Of a stretch of DNA of 64,000 nt, positions 44,748-56,191 are shown piece after piece; position 1 is the first letter of the stretch; each line of letters starts with the position of its first letter. The position numbers and the translations under genes were made by a program. The notes below the pieces were generated by a model that was not told the DNA's origin, searched no databases, and saw nothing but the letters and a program-made list of their open reading frames with translations. Origin of the DNA: Bretschneidera sinensis (lineage: Eukaryota > Streptophyta > Magnoliopsida > Brassicales > Akaniaceae); contig CM043698.1 of NCBI GenBank assembly GCA_023935145.1, forward strand, positions 39,953,501-40,017,500, written 5' to 3'.

Positions 44748-45458
44748 TTCTCCCACTTGGGCAATATTAGTTGTAGTTAGTTTTGAAAAGCAAATTTAAT
44801 AATTATTTTAAAATGACTCTTAGGCCAAAACAACTATAAAACTTTATGTATGCACATTTTTTAAAAATAAATTGGTCTGAAACTATTTTAAGTGTCAATC
44901 CGGTCCAATAAAACCCTTAACCCTGAATTATGGCGACATCTGTATCATTGAGCGACACAAGACCTTCCATGGTTACATGACCCAATCAACTTTATTGACT
45001 TGGACCTAGTGTGGTAGCGTAGCAAGCAAATTAGCATCCTTATGTGATCTAAATATACTATTTTTACTTGTTGGTCATTATTTTCTCTTCTTTAAAGCAA
45101 CACAAGCACACTTAGAGAAAACCTTTATAGTTCTAATAATAAACCTGTATGTCTCAACAGTAACTCAATATCTCGAGATAACCTTTACGTGTCAAGAGAC
45201 ATACTCACAAGGATTTAACTTTAAAATAAATGGCCCAAGCTTTTATGCTTAAGAATTACACCTGTCTTAAGACTTAAAACATACATATATGACATGTCAT
45301 AATTTTAAGTATTTACTAGCACAATAATATAATAATATAAAAACTATAAGAATATAAATTATATATAACCAAAAGCAAGTAATAATCATTAATACAATAA
45401 TCCAGAGTACATCGCCAAAAAATGTAAATATATATGAAAATTGAATAAACATATAAAG
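44748..45458 (-). other. Cop-1 region between RNase H and polypurine tract
   Basis: The polypurine tract is at 44748-44761 (minus strand GCCCAAGTGGGAGAA). The rest is AT-rich, with no coding signal. Confidence 0.6.
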
Positions 45459-45986
45459 TTAAATTAACATCTCCCAATAACCAAGTATATCAAAAGATTC
45501 AACTAAACCTATATTGTCAACATGTTTCTTAAAAACATTAGGGTGTAGTCCCTTGATCAACGAATCATAAATCATATCATATGTTTCAAGATGCTCCACT
45601 GTCACGTCACTTCTCTTCACAAATTCTTTAACTGGCAAATACTTTACTTTTCTATGCTTAGACCCTATGATACTTTTATTATGCTTAGAGAACAATGCTA
45701 CAGAAATGCTATCGTAGTACAATTGTATGGGCCTAGTGATGGACTCAACTATAGATAATTCGATAATAAAATTCCCCAACCAAACATCAAACTCAGCATG
45801 CATAATAGAAAAAAGTAATAAGTGTCTGTTTGACACTTTTCCAAGAACTGCTCATCTTGCCATCTTGAACATAAACCTCGATGTGGACCTTCTATCATCC
45901 TCATAGTTAGCAAAGTCTAAATCTATATAACCCACTAGCTCAGGGTTTTTAACTCTACAATAAACCAATTTAAAATTCATTGTTCA
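45459..45986 (-). pseudogene. Cop-1 RNase H remnant
   Basis: On the minus strand it reads GYIDLDFANYEDDRRSTS (about 45940), then a stop, then MHAEF and YYDSISVALFSKHNK, KHRKVKYLPVKEFVKRSD and YDSLIKGLHPNVFKKHV. These are the copia RNase H blocks with the first Asp, the Glu and the later Asp recognisable. One nonsense codon sits near 45855. The gene continues past Ath-4 as RT at 53129. Confidence 0.82.
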
Positions 45987-45991
45987 GGTAC

Positions 45992-47416
45992 TGATGAGAG
46001 CTATAAAATGCATCTTAATAGTACTTAATTGTTAGCATTTTAGAGTTGATCTAGGTTTTAATTGCACTTTTATATGTTAACAACTCTAAAGTTTCATCTT
46101 TCGATCACTAATTTGTTTTGATGCATTTTCAGGTATTTTGAGTCTTAAAGAGATGGAAAAGCTATTATTGAATGAAGCACAAAGATTCCATGTATACTGG
46201 AGAAAATGAGTGCTTTCGGAAAAGCTAAACAAAAAGATCCAAGCATGTTCATCGCGTCATAGAACCAGTTGGGCTGCACCCTCCAGAATAGAGGCCAAAG
46301 CAAGCAAAGAAGGCCATCAGGTCAGGGTGCGCCTTGGACCAAGGGGTGCCACGCCCTAAGGTGTGAGGTGCGCCCTGGATTAATCTAGGGTGTGCCCTGA
46401 AGGGCTGAGGTGCACCCTGGATGGAGCTGCGCCGCACCTTCCAGCAAGTTCATAAAGTTGGCCTAAAACCAAGTCTAGGCGCGAAAAAATCCAAGTCTAG
46501 GCGCACACACAAACTTTGTTCTCTGAGTTATGATGTAATTAGGTCTTTAATGATTGTTTAAAACCCTAAAACACCCTTGGACCCTTGTATTATAAATAGA
46601 TCACTTAGGGTTTGATATTAGACACGGATTAAGCTTGGGAAACTCAAGGAAGCAGCCGATTCTCCTCCATCAAAGTGTTTAACAATGAGCCCCATGGCCA
46701 ACTAAAATCCAAGCAAAACGAAAGGATGAATCCCTAGGTGTAGTTGTTCTTACTTTCTAGTCTTGATTCGGTTGTAAAGATTTAATGTTAAAACATTGTT
46801 TATGATTTATTCTTTGATCAAACAAGAAAAATTAGGGTTCATGTGACAGCTGCACTTTTTATTCTTCTTATCTTAGATTTTCTTAATCCAGTGATTGCAT
46901 GCTTCTTCTCCATATAAGTCTAGTCTTGCTCTTCTTATGTCAAGTTGTTCAGTTGTGATTGAGTCCAGTAGATTTCTCTTTTAGGGTTGTCCATTACTGT
47001 GATATTGTCATGGTGATATATTTTTGTTTCTTGATAACTCTATAGGATAGGTCATGTGTGCTTGAATCAAAATCAATAAGTATTTCATAAGCAATTACTT
47101 TAGGGTTTATATTTGTGCTTAATTGAATATTTGCCGATAGCCTGTTTTGGATGTGAAACTTGCACTCGAGATAAAAACAACTGAATCTTGATTAGGATAA
47201 GGCAACGAACTTAGGGAGGATTCCCGGACCCTTGTTGCTTCTCCATAATATATTCACACGACTATTTACACAATTACTTTCAAAACTTAAATTCTTTCAT
47301 TTAATCTTTACCGTTCGTGTTTAGGTTTACCTTCTCTTATAGTTAACTTGTTTCCCTGTGGAATTGACACCCTAAAGCTCTGCTACAACTACTGCGTTAC
47401 TCTTTTGGTGTAATCA
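45992..47416 (+). repeat. Ath-4 5' LTR
   Basis: Begins TGATGAGAGC, ends GTAATCA, 1425 bp. It contains the palindrome-like array (46250-46445) and a TATA box (about 46589-46598). The short minus-strand frame at 46249-46437 is a reading of that array. Confidence 0.92.
46250..46598 (+). promoter_or_regulatory. Ath-4 U3 array of GGTGCRCCCT sites and TATA box
   Basis: Seven sites with a GGTGC/GCCC core, such as AGGGTGCGCCTTGG, AGGTGCGCCCTGG, AGGGTGTGCCCTGA and AGGTGCACCCTGG, lie in 200 bp; the ideal form AGGGTGCACCCT is a palindrome. TATA (ATTATAAATA) follows about 145 bp later. The same array is in the 3' LTR (51955-52145). Confidence 0.6.
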
Positions 47417-47421
47417 AATTT

Positions 47422-47437
47422 TGGTGTCATTGCCGGG
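47422..47437 (+). other. Ath-4 primer binding site, degenerate tRNA-Asp type
   Basis: TGGTGTCATTGCCGGG lies five bases after the LTR. It differs from the tRNA-Asp 3' end (TGGCGCCGTTGCCGGG) at three bases. Confidence 0.75.
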
Positions 47438-47629
47438 AAAACGCGCTTAAGTACAAATAAGATTGGCAACTCTAAGACGAAACGGTAATATCGTTCCTTT
47501 ATTTAAGTTTTTGATTTTCTGATTTTATTTGTTCTATTTTATTTATTTTGTTTTTGACTCATTTATTTTCTTTAAGTTTCGATTTCCTGATTTCATTTAT
47601 TATTTATTTATTCTGTTTATTCTATTAAC

Positions 47630-49015
47630 ATGGCTGAAAACCCTAATGAGAATGTTGCTAGGACACTTAAAGATTATTTACATCCTAGCCGAACAGCCAC
47701 CCCATCTTGTATCATATTCCCCCCTAATGTTCAACAACCTGATTTCAAACCGGGCATGATCCAATTGCTACCAACCTTCCATAGGTTTGAGAATGAAAAC
47801 CCCTATATCCACATTAGGGAATTTGAGGAAGTAGTAGCAACCTTTTAAGGTAGGGCTGATATGGTAGACACCGTCAAACTTCGGTTTTTCCCCTTTTCAC
47901 TTAAGGAAAAAGCCAAGGCTTAGCTGTACTCATTAAGGCCTAGGTCTATAGGTAGTTGGGATGAGATGACACGAGTTTTCTTCCAAAAACACTTCCCAAC
48001 CCATAATATCAATAACCTCAAGAGACAAATCTCAAAATCTCAAACTTTGCACAAAAAGAGAGCGAAACTTTATTTGGGAACGTTTCAAGGACCTGTTGAA
48101 TTCTTGTCCACACCATGGGTATGAGAGTTGGGGGGTAGTTAGCTATTTCTATGATGGACTCCAAAGTAGGGAAAGGCAGTTCATAGAAATGATGAGCAAT
48201 GAGGATTTTCTTAAAAAAGATCCCGACCAAACCATAGATTTTCTAGATGACCTATCAGAAAAATCCTACGCTTTGATAGGACTAAATGCCATGGAAAGCA
48301 TTAGGAGAAATCAACCTACTGGGATTTATCAACTTAAGGAAGAGGATAACTTTAAAGCCCATTTAGAGGCCCTAACTAAGGAAATTGAAGCCTTAAAAAC
48401 CAGAAATACTAGAGCCCCTGAACCAGTTGTTAGGTCAGAATCCCACGAGCCTTGTTTCATGTGTAATGGGGTAGATAATTTACCTAAGGATTGTCTAGTT
48501 TATTTTGAGATAAAGGAAGAGTGTAATGCTATAGGTATACCCTTTGCGAAACCATACTCACCCTACTCTAACACCTACAATCCCAGTTGGAAGAATCACC
48601 CTAATTTCAGTTGGAAATCCAACATGCAACCCCCTACCCACTCTAGTACCCAATGGCAACCGAAAACAACCTCATTTAATGCACCTCAACAATCTTTACC
48701 TTTGGAAGATATGTTTAAGTCATTTATGCAGGTACATGCCAAGAGTGTGGAAGAGTAAGGCAAGATAAATCAATGGTTATTAAAGGAGCAACAAGCAATC
48801 AAGGAGGAACAAAAGGTAATAAAGAGTCAACTCACCAAGTTAACTAGTTTCTTGACGATTCAAGAACAAGGTCGGTTTCCTTCACAGCCACAACCTAATC
48901 CAAGGGGACAACATATGGCACAAACCTCCAATCCTGAAAATCAAAATATTAGAGAGGTTAATGCCATAATTACTCGCAATGGTAAGAAAATTGATGGACC
49001 CACTCTACCATAAAA
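47630..49015 (+). pseudogene. Ath-4 gag
   Basis: It starts MAENPNENVARTLKDYLHP. The gag core (LLPTFHRFENENPYIHIREFEEV) is stopped by TAA at 47846 and TAG at 47922 (in AKA*LYS, where the family has Trp). After a frame change near 48050 the open piece 48096-48758 has CPHHGYESW, a knuckle-like CFMCNGVDNLPKDC and NPSWKNHPNFSW. Stops at 48756 and 49013 follow in the same frame as the protease. It resembles Ath-3 more than Ath-1 in its N-terminus. Confidence 0.85.
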
Positions 49016-49031
49016 CCTGATTCCTAACACC

Positions 49032-50027
49032 GTGTGCAACAAGGATAAAACCCATGATAATTATTCTCCACCGGTGCCTTTCCCTCAAGCACTCCTTAAA
49101 CCTAAAGAGATAAATACAGCACTAAAAGGTGAGATTCTTGAACAACTTCAGCATGTTAAAATTAACCTCCCTCTTCTTCATGTTATAAAACAGATTCCCA
49201 ACTATGCTAAAGTCATCAAAGATCTATGCACACTCAAGAAGAGGCATAATATGAAGAAGATGGCAGTCTTAACGGAGCAAGTAAGTGCAGTAATTGACAG
49301 CAAGACACCGCCCAAATATAAAGATCCGGGCTGTCCAATGGTAGCTTGCCAAATTGGAAACAAATCTTGTGGCCAATCATTGTTAGATTTAGGTGCTAGT
49401 GTGAATCTTATGCCATACTCCATGTATTTGCAGCTCGGTCTAGGTGAGATCAAACCAACCTCCGTGGTACTTCAATTAACGGATAGATCGGTAAGAAAAC
49501 CAAGAGGTATTGTAGACTATGTTTTGTTGCAAATTGATAATTTCTACTATCTTGTTGATTTTTTGGTTTTAGATATTGTTTCTACTGTAAACACGAAGTC
49601 AAAAATTCCTTTGATACTTGGAAAACCATTCCTTGCCACCGCTAATGCCCTCATTAATTGTAGGAATGGCCTAATGACATTATCATTTGGAAATAGGACT
49701 CTAGAAATAAATATTTTTCGAGTCTCATGGCAGCCATATGAAGAGGATGAGTACATCAAAGATAATTCTAACTCTTCGGAATTCATTCCTAATAATTTTG
49801 AGTTCAATGATTCTTCAATTTATTCCCATGTCGTTAATGTTATTGATGTTTTTGATAAGCCACAAGAATTTATTAAGAAATCTTGGCAACCATGCTTTAA
49901 GAAGTTGCTTGAGAGAAGTCACATGGATGCGGGAATCAAATACCCTACTGCTGATAGTAAATGGGCATCACCAAAAATACTTGAGCCACATACGATAGAT
50001 TTTAAGTATTCCTTGCCAAAAGACTAG
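49032..50027 (+). pseudogene. Ath-4 protease and RT stub
   Basis: 331 open codons. It has the linker (INLPLLHVIKQIPNYAKVIKDL), active site LLDLGASVNLMPYS (about 49382) and ILGKPFLATANALINC (about 49616). RT starts MDAGIKYPTADSKWASPK and then ends within 20 residues, where RT, RNase H and integrase have been deleted. The frame itself is intact, which is notable beside the broken gag. Confidence 0.88.
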
Positions 50028-51697
50028 CACTGAGGCCACTAAGTATGGAGCCTCATCTTCAGCACCACAATGAGGCCAGCAATGAGAGTGGTGGAGCGTC
50101 TGGCTGAAGACATAAAACTTAGCGCTCATGGGAGGCAACCCGCAATATATCCTTTTATTTTTTTTCATATTTCTTTTTCTTGTTTATTATTATTATTTTG
50201 TTGTTTTTCAGTTTTACTTTTGTATTTCTTTTTCAGGGACAAATATACGAAGTAGTTCAAATGGTGGTGCACAAATTTCAGCTTCTGTGCACTTTTGGCT
50301 ACAAATGGAGTTTCCTTAACTTTTGCTTTCACATTGAAGACAATGCTTATTTTAAGTTGGGGGTGGAGGAAAGGAGGAAACATATTCCAGTTTTTCATAT
50401 TTTTCTTTGAACTACTTGGTGTCATTTTCCTTTTTGTTTGTTTTTAGCATGCTTTGTGTTAGCCTTAGAGTTAATTCACATGTCAATGATATGAGCCTAA
50501 TTGAGATAGCATATAACGTTTAGAAGAAGTTAAATCTTGGTTCAATTTGAAATTAATTTAAGCGTCAATCTTCATTTGGTTAGAGACTCTAGTTTGTGGT
50601 AAGATTGTATGATTAGTCTTAAACATTTAGAGAAGTTTTATGTGTGCTTATTTTGTGAATATTTTTGCGGTCTCCACAAGCTCTAGAACTTACTTGATAA
50701 CTACTTGAGGAAAATTCCTAGAGTGCACATTATTTAGGATATGACATAGGCCATTTTTGGACCGTTTGAGCCTGTCAAACCTATCATTATTATATTTGCC
50801 ACTAGTCACCTATTTGAGCCATTTTGTTGAAAAAAAAAAAGAAAGAATTTGAGCCTTGTTTCTTTCAATAGCCCATTTACTCACCTTTATGAGCCTAAAA
50901 ATATTTTATCTTTACCTTTAAAGAACTTAGCTATACACATTTGTTGAGAAGCACTTAAAAGGAGTAAGGATGGGAATATGAGAAAATATCACTACCATAA
51001 CCCAAGTACATTAAAGGAGATAAGTTGGGGGTTATGGAAAAGAAAAAAAATGAAAAGGAGGTGAATGGTCTTATGCCAAAATAAAAAAAGAAAAGAAAAG
51101 AAAAGAGAAGTGAATTATGGCAAAGAAAGAAGAAAAGAAAAGAAAAGAAAAATGGTGATTTGAGAAAAATGCTCGAAAAATGGTTGAAACAGTTGGGTGT
51201 TGAAGAAAGGTTATTTAATGCTTAAAAGTGGTTGTGTTTAAAGCTAAGAGATTAAGTTCTTTTACTTATAAATCCTTTCCATTCCTTCTTAACCTTTACC
51301 TTAGCCTAACGTTACAAGCTTATTAAAGACCTATTGATCCAATGAAATGTGATTTTTCTACAATAGTGGACAGTGGTTTGAAATGTAAGCCTATAAAGCC
51401 TGTTTTTATTCATGAATGTTATGCATAAAATTATCCAGATGATCAGATTAATGGATTGTGGTAAGATGGATGTTAAGAGTCAATAACGATTTTAAGATTG
51501 ATGTTTGGATTACTTTTTGGACTTGGGTGGAATTTAATAATTCTATATGCTATATGTTAAGTGCAATTTTTGAGAAAAAAAGTGAATTAGTCTTGGTTAA
51601 CACTACTATTGCTTTACTTTACTTTGATTACCACCGTAGAATTCATCTCTTGTTTTTGCTTGAATTGCTAAGGACTAGCAATAAGCTAGTTGGGGGT
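50028..51697 (+). other. Ath-4 3' untranslated region
   Basis: The conserved post-pol box lies at 50098-50142, soon after the deletion point. A purine-rich AAAAGAAAAGAAAAG stretch is at 51080-51150. The polypurine tract (AGTTGGGGGT) adjoins the 3' LTR at about 51688. Open frames of 60-90 residues here have no recognisable content. Confidence 0.75.
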
Positions 51698-53123
51698 TGT
51701 AATGAGAGCAATAAAATGCATCTTAATAGTACTTAATTGTTAGAATTTTAGATTTGATCTAGGTTTTAATTGCACTTTTATACGTTAACAACTCTAAAGT
51801 GTCATCTTTGGATCACTAATTTGTTTTGATGCATTTCAGGTCTTTTGAGTCTTAAAGAGATGGAAAAGCTATTATTGAATGAAGCACAAAGATTCCATGT
51901 ATACCAGAGCAAAGAAGTGCTTTCGGAAAGGCTAAACAAAAAGATCCAAGCATGTGCACCGCACCCTGGAACCAGCTGGGCCGCACCCTTCAGAACAGAG
52001 GCCAAAGCAAGCAAATAAGGCCATTAGGTCAGGGTGCGCCTTGGACCAATGAGCGTCGTGCCCTGAGGTGTGAGGTGCGCCCTGGATTAATCTAGGGTGT
52101 GCCCTGAAGGGCTGAGGTGCACCCTGGATGGAGCTGCGCTGCACCTTCCAACAAGTTCACAAAGCTGGCCTAAAACCAAGCCTAGGCGCGAGAAAATCCA
52201 AGCCTAGGCGCGCACACGAACTTTGTTTTCTGAGTTATGATGTAATTAGGTTTTTAATGATTGTTTAAAACCCTAAAACACCCTTGGACCCTTGTATTAT
52301 AAATAGATCACTTAGGGTTTGATATTAGACACGGATTAAGCCTGGGAAACTTAAGGAAGCAGTCGATTCTCCTACATCAAAGTGTTCAACCATGTGCCCC
52401 ATGGCCAACTAATCTCTAAGCAAGTCGAAGGGATGAATCCCTAGGTGTAGTTGTTCTTACTTTCTAGTCTTGATTCGGTTGTAAAGATTTAATGTTTAAA
52501 CGTTGTTTATGATTTATTCTTTGATCAAACAAGAAGAATTAGGATTCATGTGACAGCTGCACCTTTTATTCTTCTTATCTTAGATTTTCTTAATCCGGTG
52601 GTTGCATGCTTCTTTTCCATATAAATCTAGTCTTGCTCTTCTTATGTCAAGTTGTTCAGGTGTGATTGAGTCCAGTAGATTTCTCTTTTAGTGTTGTCCA
52701 TTACTACGATATTGTCATGGTGATATATTGTCGTTTCTTGATAACTCTATAGGATAGGTCATGTGTACTTGAATCGAAATCAATGAGTATTTCATAAGCA
52801 ATTACTTTAGGGTTTATATTTGTGCTTAATTGAATATTTGTCGATTGCTTGTTTGGGATGTGAAACTTGCAATCGAGATAAAAACAACTGAATCTTGATT
52901 AGGATAAGGCAACGAATTTAGGGAGGATTCTCAGACCCTTGTTTCTTCTCCATAATATATTCACATGACTATTTACATAATTACTATCAAAACTCAAATT
53001 CTTTCATTTAATCTTTACCGTTCGTGTTTAGGTTTACCTTCTCTTGTAGTTAACTTGTTTCCCTGTGGAATCGACACCCCAAAGCTGTGCTACAACTACC
53101 GCATTACTCTATGGGCGTAATCA
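51698..53123 (+). repeat. Ath-4 3' LTR
   Basis: 1426 bp, starts TGTAATGAGAGC where the 5' copy has TGATGAGAGC, ends GTAATCA. It aligns throughout with 45992-47416, with several percent of scattered differences by eye. Confidence 0.92.
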
Positions 53124-53128
53124 GGTAC

Positions 53129-53713
53129 CTCATCACCTTTTTAATAGTCATCCAATGATCTTCACCTAGATTAGACTGATATCAACCAAGAAAACTTACT
53201 GCAAAATTGATATCAGGTCTAGTACAAGCTTATGCATACATAATGCTTCTAAGCGCACTAGCATTTGGTACCTTCTTCATGGACTCTCTCTCTCAACCTC
53301 ATTCCTTGGACATTGTGCCAAACTCAAATTATCACCTTTAGCTACTAGCACATCTCCAAGTCTACAATTATGCATTAAAAACCTATCTAAGACACGCATA
53401 ATGTAAGCCTTTTGTGAGATACCCAAAAGTAACGAGATCTATCCCTAATGATCTTGATCCTACATATTAAAGATGTTTCACCATGATCTTTCATATCGAA
53501 ATGCTCATATGAAAAATGCTTAGTCTCTCACAACAATCTCAAGTCACTACTGGCAAGTAAGATATCATCCACATATAGGATGAGAAAAATAAGCCTACTC
53601 CCACATATCTTGGAGTATATATATTGGTCTACCTTATTCTCAACGAAACCAAAAGAAGTAACAACTTCATCCAACTTAAAATACCATTGTCTAGAAGCTT
53701 GCTTGAGCCAAGT
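53129..53713 (-). pseudogene. Cop-1 reverse transcriptase, C-terminal half
   Basis: On the minus strand LKQASRQWYFKLDEVV starts at the right edge, followed by ICGSRLIFLILYVDDILLASSD with the catalytic YVDD. The part up to the Ath-4 insertion is full of stops. Sequence before LKQAS is lost; the break is at about 53713. Confidence 0.82.
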
Positions 53714-54322
53714 TGTTTCACCTCACTTTGATATCTCGATTATGCTAACTACATTGATTATTAAGTTTAATTTATACTTTAAATTATTGTAGTTTGATTT
53801 AGAAGTGATTCATGGAACTTTATATGAAAATAAAGCAAGTTTGAGTGGTAGTCAATTGTGAAAATTTATTGACTTGATGACAGTCGATAGTCGACTATCG
53901 AAAGTTTCTGTCTTGATGATAGTCAACTATGGTAAACCACAGTTGATTGTCTAAAGTCTTTTTCCAAAACTTCATATTTAGGACAGTCGACTATGGTAAT
54001 CACAGTTGATTGTCAAAATTTTTTATCCTGATATTTTTATCGACTACCCATAAGGGATAGTCAACTATGAATGCAACACTTAATATTCATTCTTTTACAT
54101 TTCCTTTTTCACACCTAAAATCAATTATCTTTGTGTTCAAATGATATTTAAATGTTTTAAGGATTCCATACATGTTCTAAACTTTATGAACACACTAAAT
54201 TTAATTAATCTACCTGAATCTAGTATAAACTAGGGAATGATTAATTGAACAAATATCATCCAGAACCCTAAAATATTTTTCTATATATACATATATATGT
54301 GTATATGTATACATATACATAT

Positions 54323-54365
<43 letters not shown>
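53714..54365. repeat. Unidentified insert with TAGTCGACTA palindromes and AT repeat
   Basis: CGATAGTCGACTATCG (about 53884-53899) is a perfect 16-bp palindrome. GACAGTCGACTATGG, GATAGTCAACTATGG and complementary CAGTTGATTGTC arms repeat over 53880-54070. The end (about 54285-54365) is TATACATATATA and (AT)n. It may be part of another Sirevirus LTR that replaced the Cop-1 gag-RT region; I could not fix its ends. Confidence 0.45.
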
Positions 54366-54367
<2 letters not shown>

Positions 54368-54556
54368 ATTCATATGATCATGCAATTGAAACTTTATAAT
54401 CGCAAGAATCTAACATACAATCTACATACTTTATTGCTATTATCGATTATAAAAATAACTTAATTCATAATTCAAACCTTGGTATGCTTTTCAATTAATC
54501 AATCAAATTTTTTGATTAGGAATCTAAACCCAAGTTATGGCATTTCTGATACCACA
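54366..54556 (-). other. Cop-1 leader and primer binding site
   Basis: The minus strand reads TGGTATCAGAAATGCC (54539-54554), like the initiator tRNA-Met site TGGTATCAGAGC over its first ten bases, two bases from the LTR. The rest is untranslated leader. Confidence 0.65.
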
Positions 54557-54920
54557 CATAAGAATTGTAACACAACAATCCAACCTTAGAATCAACCATA
54601 ATAGGATTGTAGAACACCTAATAGAACATAATTAAATTTATAACCTTAAAACGTACCTATTTTGAACTTCATGATGAATCGTGTAACAGAAGTTAGAGAT
54701 CCTCATGTAGTCTCATGAACAACAATGCCAAACCTAAAATCATTAGTGGAAAGAAATCGACTAGAGCTCTGTCCTCATTTTTTCTCTTGTTAACTAGCTT
54801 CATCGATGAGACAGAAAACTGTAAAGTTATGTTTTTTTGGAACAAGAGGAAGAGACCTAGCCATAATCCTTATATAGTATCCCATTGGGGTGCTCATCAA
54901 AATCCTAATGGGTTACTACT
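54557..54920 (-). repeat. Cop-1 5' LTR, truncated
   Basis: It matches 44218-44580 and breaks off after GGGTTACTA. Solo LTR-2 follows directly. Confidence 0.8.
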
Positions 54921-56191
54921 TGTTGTGCGATTATCTACCTAAAAAAATATTCAAATAATCATACTTGTTTTACTTGCAAGTGCACAAGGTCAATGGTAGC
55001 ATAGTGTGTAAGTGCGAGATCATTTCCACAGGGATTGGTAAACTTCGATTTAGAATTAGTTTTTTCTAAGTAAAAAGACAAATAGATGTTGAGTGTGAGT
55101 TAATAATAATAAGAACATAGGACTGCGATATCCACCACTAATTACACTTTCATACTAAGTAACTTGCCAATGCTCTAGCCTTGTTATGAATATTTAATGG
55201 TTGCCAACCTAAGGGCTTGGCCCACACCTTGGGCTATTAATCTCCCTATGCAACAAGTTAGGCATGGTGTATACTCTAACTTTTTTCTTTCTTTAGGGAT
55301 TCAGCATGGGTGTATACTGAGTTGTTCCTTAAAAGACCATAAGGGCTATGGAGATCGGCAACCACACGGGACCTAGGGCTTAGTCCGCTCCCAGTTTCCC
55401 ATGTTGATTAACCCAAGAATCCGGTGTGGATATCTTTTGTTACTATTGTTGAACCCAGGACTCGGTCATCCAAATTGATTCAACTAACTAATCCATACCA
55501 CATGCATACATTGATCAGACACACACATATCAAGAATTTAAATACAAGCAGGCATTAATCAAGTTAAACAGTCTAACATGGCTATAGACAAAGGTAATCA
55601 ATGAATATATATGTGGAAAAGCATAACTAGGGCTTCAATCGAGACCTATAAGGGTTTAGTTACACATGCTAGTTGAACTAAACATTATAACCATAATGAA
55701 ACAAAAATAGACAAATAAAACCCAAAGAAGAATCGGGAGATGAGTCATCAATTCCTCTCCTAAGCTTGAAACTTCAAGTCAAAAACAAAAGGTATGGTTT
55801 CTGTGTTTTACAAGACTATATATAGGGCCCTCAAGGTGCCCTGAAACCCTAATTTCCTATTTAAGGCCCGAAGACTTCTTTCCATATCTGGCTCTGCTGC
55901 CTCTGGTGTGTGTGTGCTCGAGCGTATGCAGGCTACGCTCAAGTGCATGTGTGCGCTCGAGCCTTCTATGTGTGCGCTCGATCACAAGGGAGGTGTGCCC
56001 GAGCGCACCTTGTTGGATTTGCAGAACTTTACTTTTCATCCTTTAAAGCTCCAAAATGTCATCTTTTTGTCAAAGTCCTGTGAAAATCACATAAAACACG
56101 AAAATGAAATAAAATCTACTAAAATAGATAAACAAAAAGCCTAACAAGCATAAATTAAAGGGCTTAAATATGACTATTTAAGCACTTATCA
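54921..56191 (-). mobile_element. Solo LTR-2, Athila-like
   Basis: Plus-strand ends TGTTGTGCGA and CACTTATCA, 1271 bp, flanks ctact and ctatt (one mismatch). Near 55010 it has the conserved GTGCGAG..CCACAGGG block of Athila LTR ends. A minus-strand TATA box is at about 55810, and upstream of it (55905-56007) are five sites like GTGCGCTCGAGC. No internal region. The minus-strand frame 55857-56039 rich in ERTH is a reading of the array. Confidence 0.78.
55905..56007 (-). promoter_or_regulatory. GTGCGCTCGAGC array in solo LTR-2
   Basis: Sites: GTGTGCTCGAGCGTA, TACGCTCAAGTGC, GTGTGCGCTCGAGCC, GTGTGCGCTCGATCAC and GTGCCCGAGCGCACC, each centred on CTCGAG or a variant. The half-site CGAGCGCAC is shared with Ath-1. 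The array lies about 95-195 bp upstream of the minus-strand TATA box. Confidence 0.6.

Larger units (their letters stand above)
45992..53123 (+). mobile_element. Ath-4: non-autonomous Athila-like element in Cop-1
   Basis: It is 7132 bp and flanked by a perfect TSD ggtac (45987-45991 and 53124-53128). LTRs are 45992-47416 and 51698-53123. Inside are a degenerate tRNA-Asp primer site, gag, protease and the very start of RT, then the post-pol box. RT catalytic part, RNase H and integrase are missing, as in Ath-2, but with another breakpoint. Both frames have stops. Confidence 0.92.
44218..54920 (-). mobile_element. Cop-1: decayed Ty1/copia element split by Ath-4
   Basis: The left LTR is 44218-44747 and the right LTR remnant 54557-54920. 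Between them on the minus strand are an initiator tRNA-Met-like primer site, part of RT, and RNase H, with Ath-4 inserted at 45992-53123. Gag, protease, integrase and the first half of RT are missing, replaced by 53714-54365. Its outer TSD cannot be tested because the right LTR is truncated. Confidence 0.8.

Noticed and set aside
46249..46437. Minus-strand frame rich in GAPHP repeats (also 51932-52144)
   Set aside because: It is a reading of the GGTGCRCCCT array in the Ath-4 LTRs.
51040..51160. Satellite or structural repeat
   Set aside because: It is a short purine-rich low-complexity stretch (AAAAGAAAAG) in the Ath-4 3' UTR with no regular long period.
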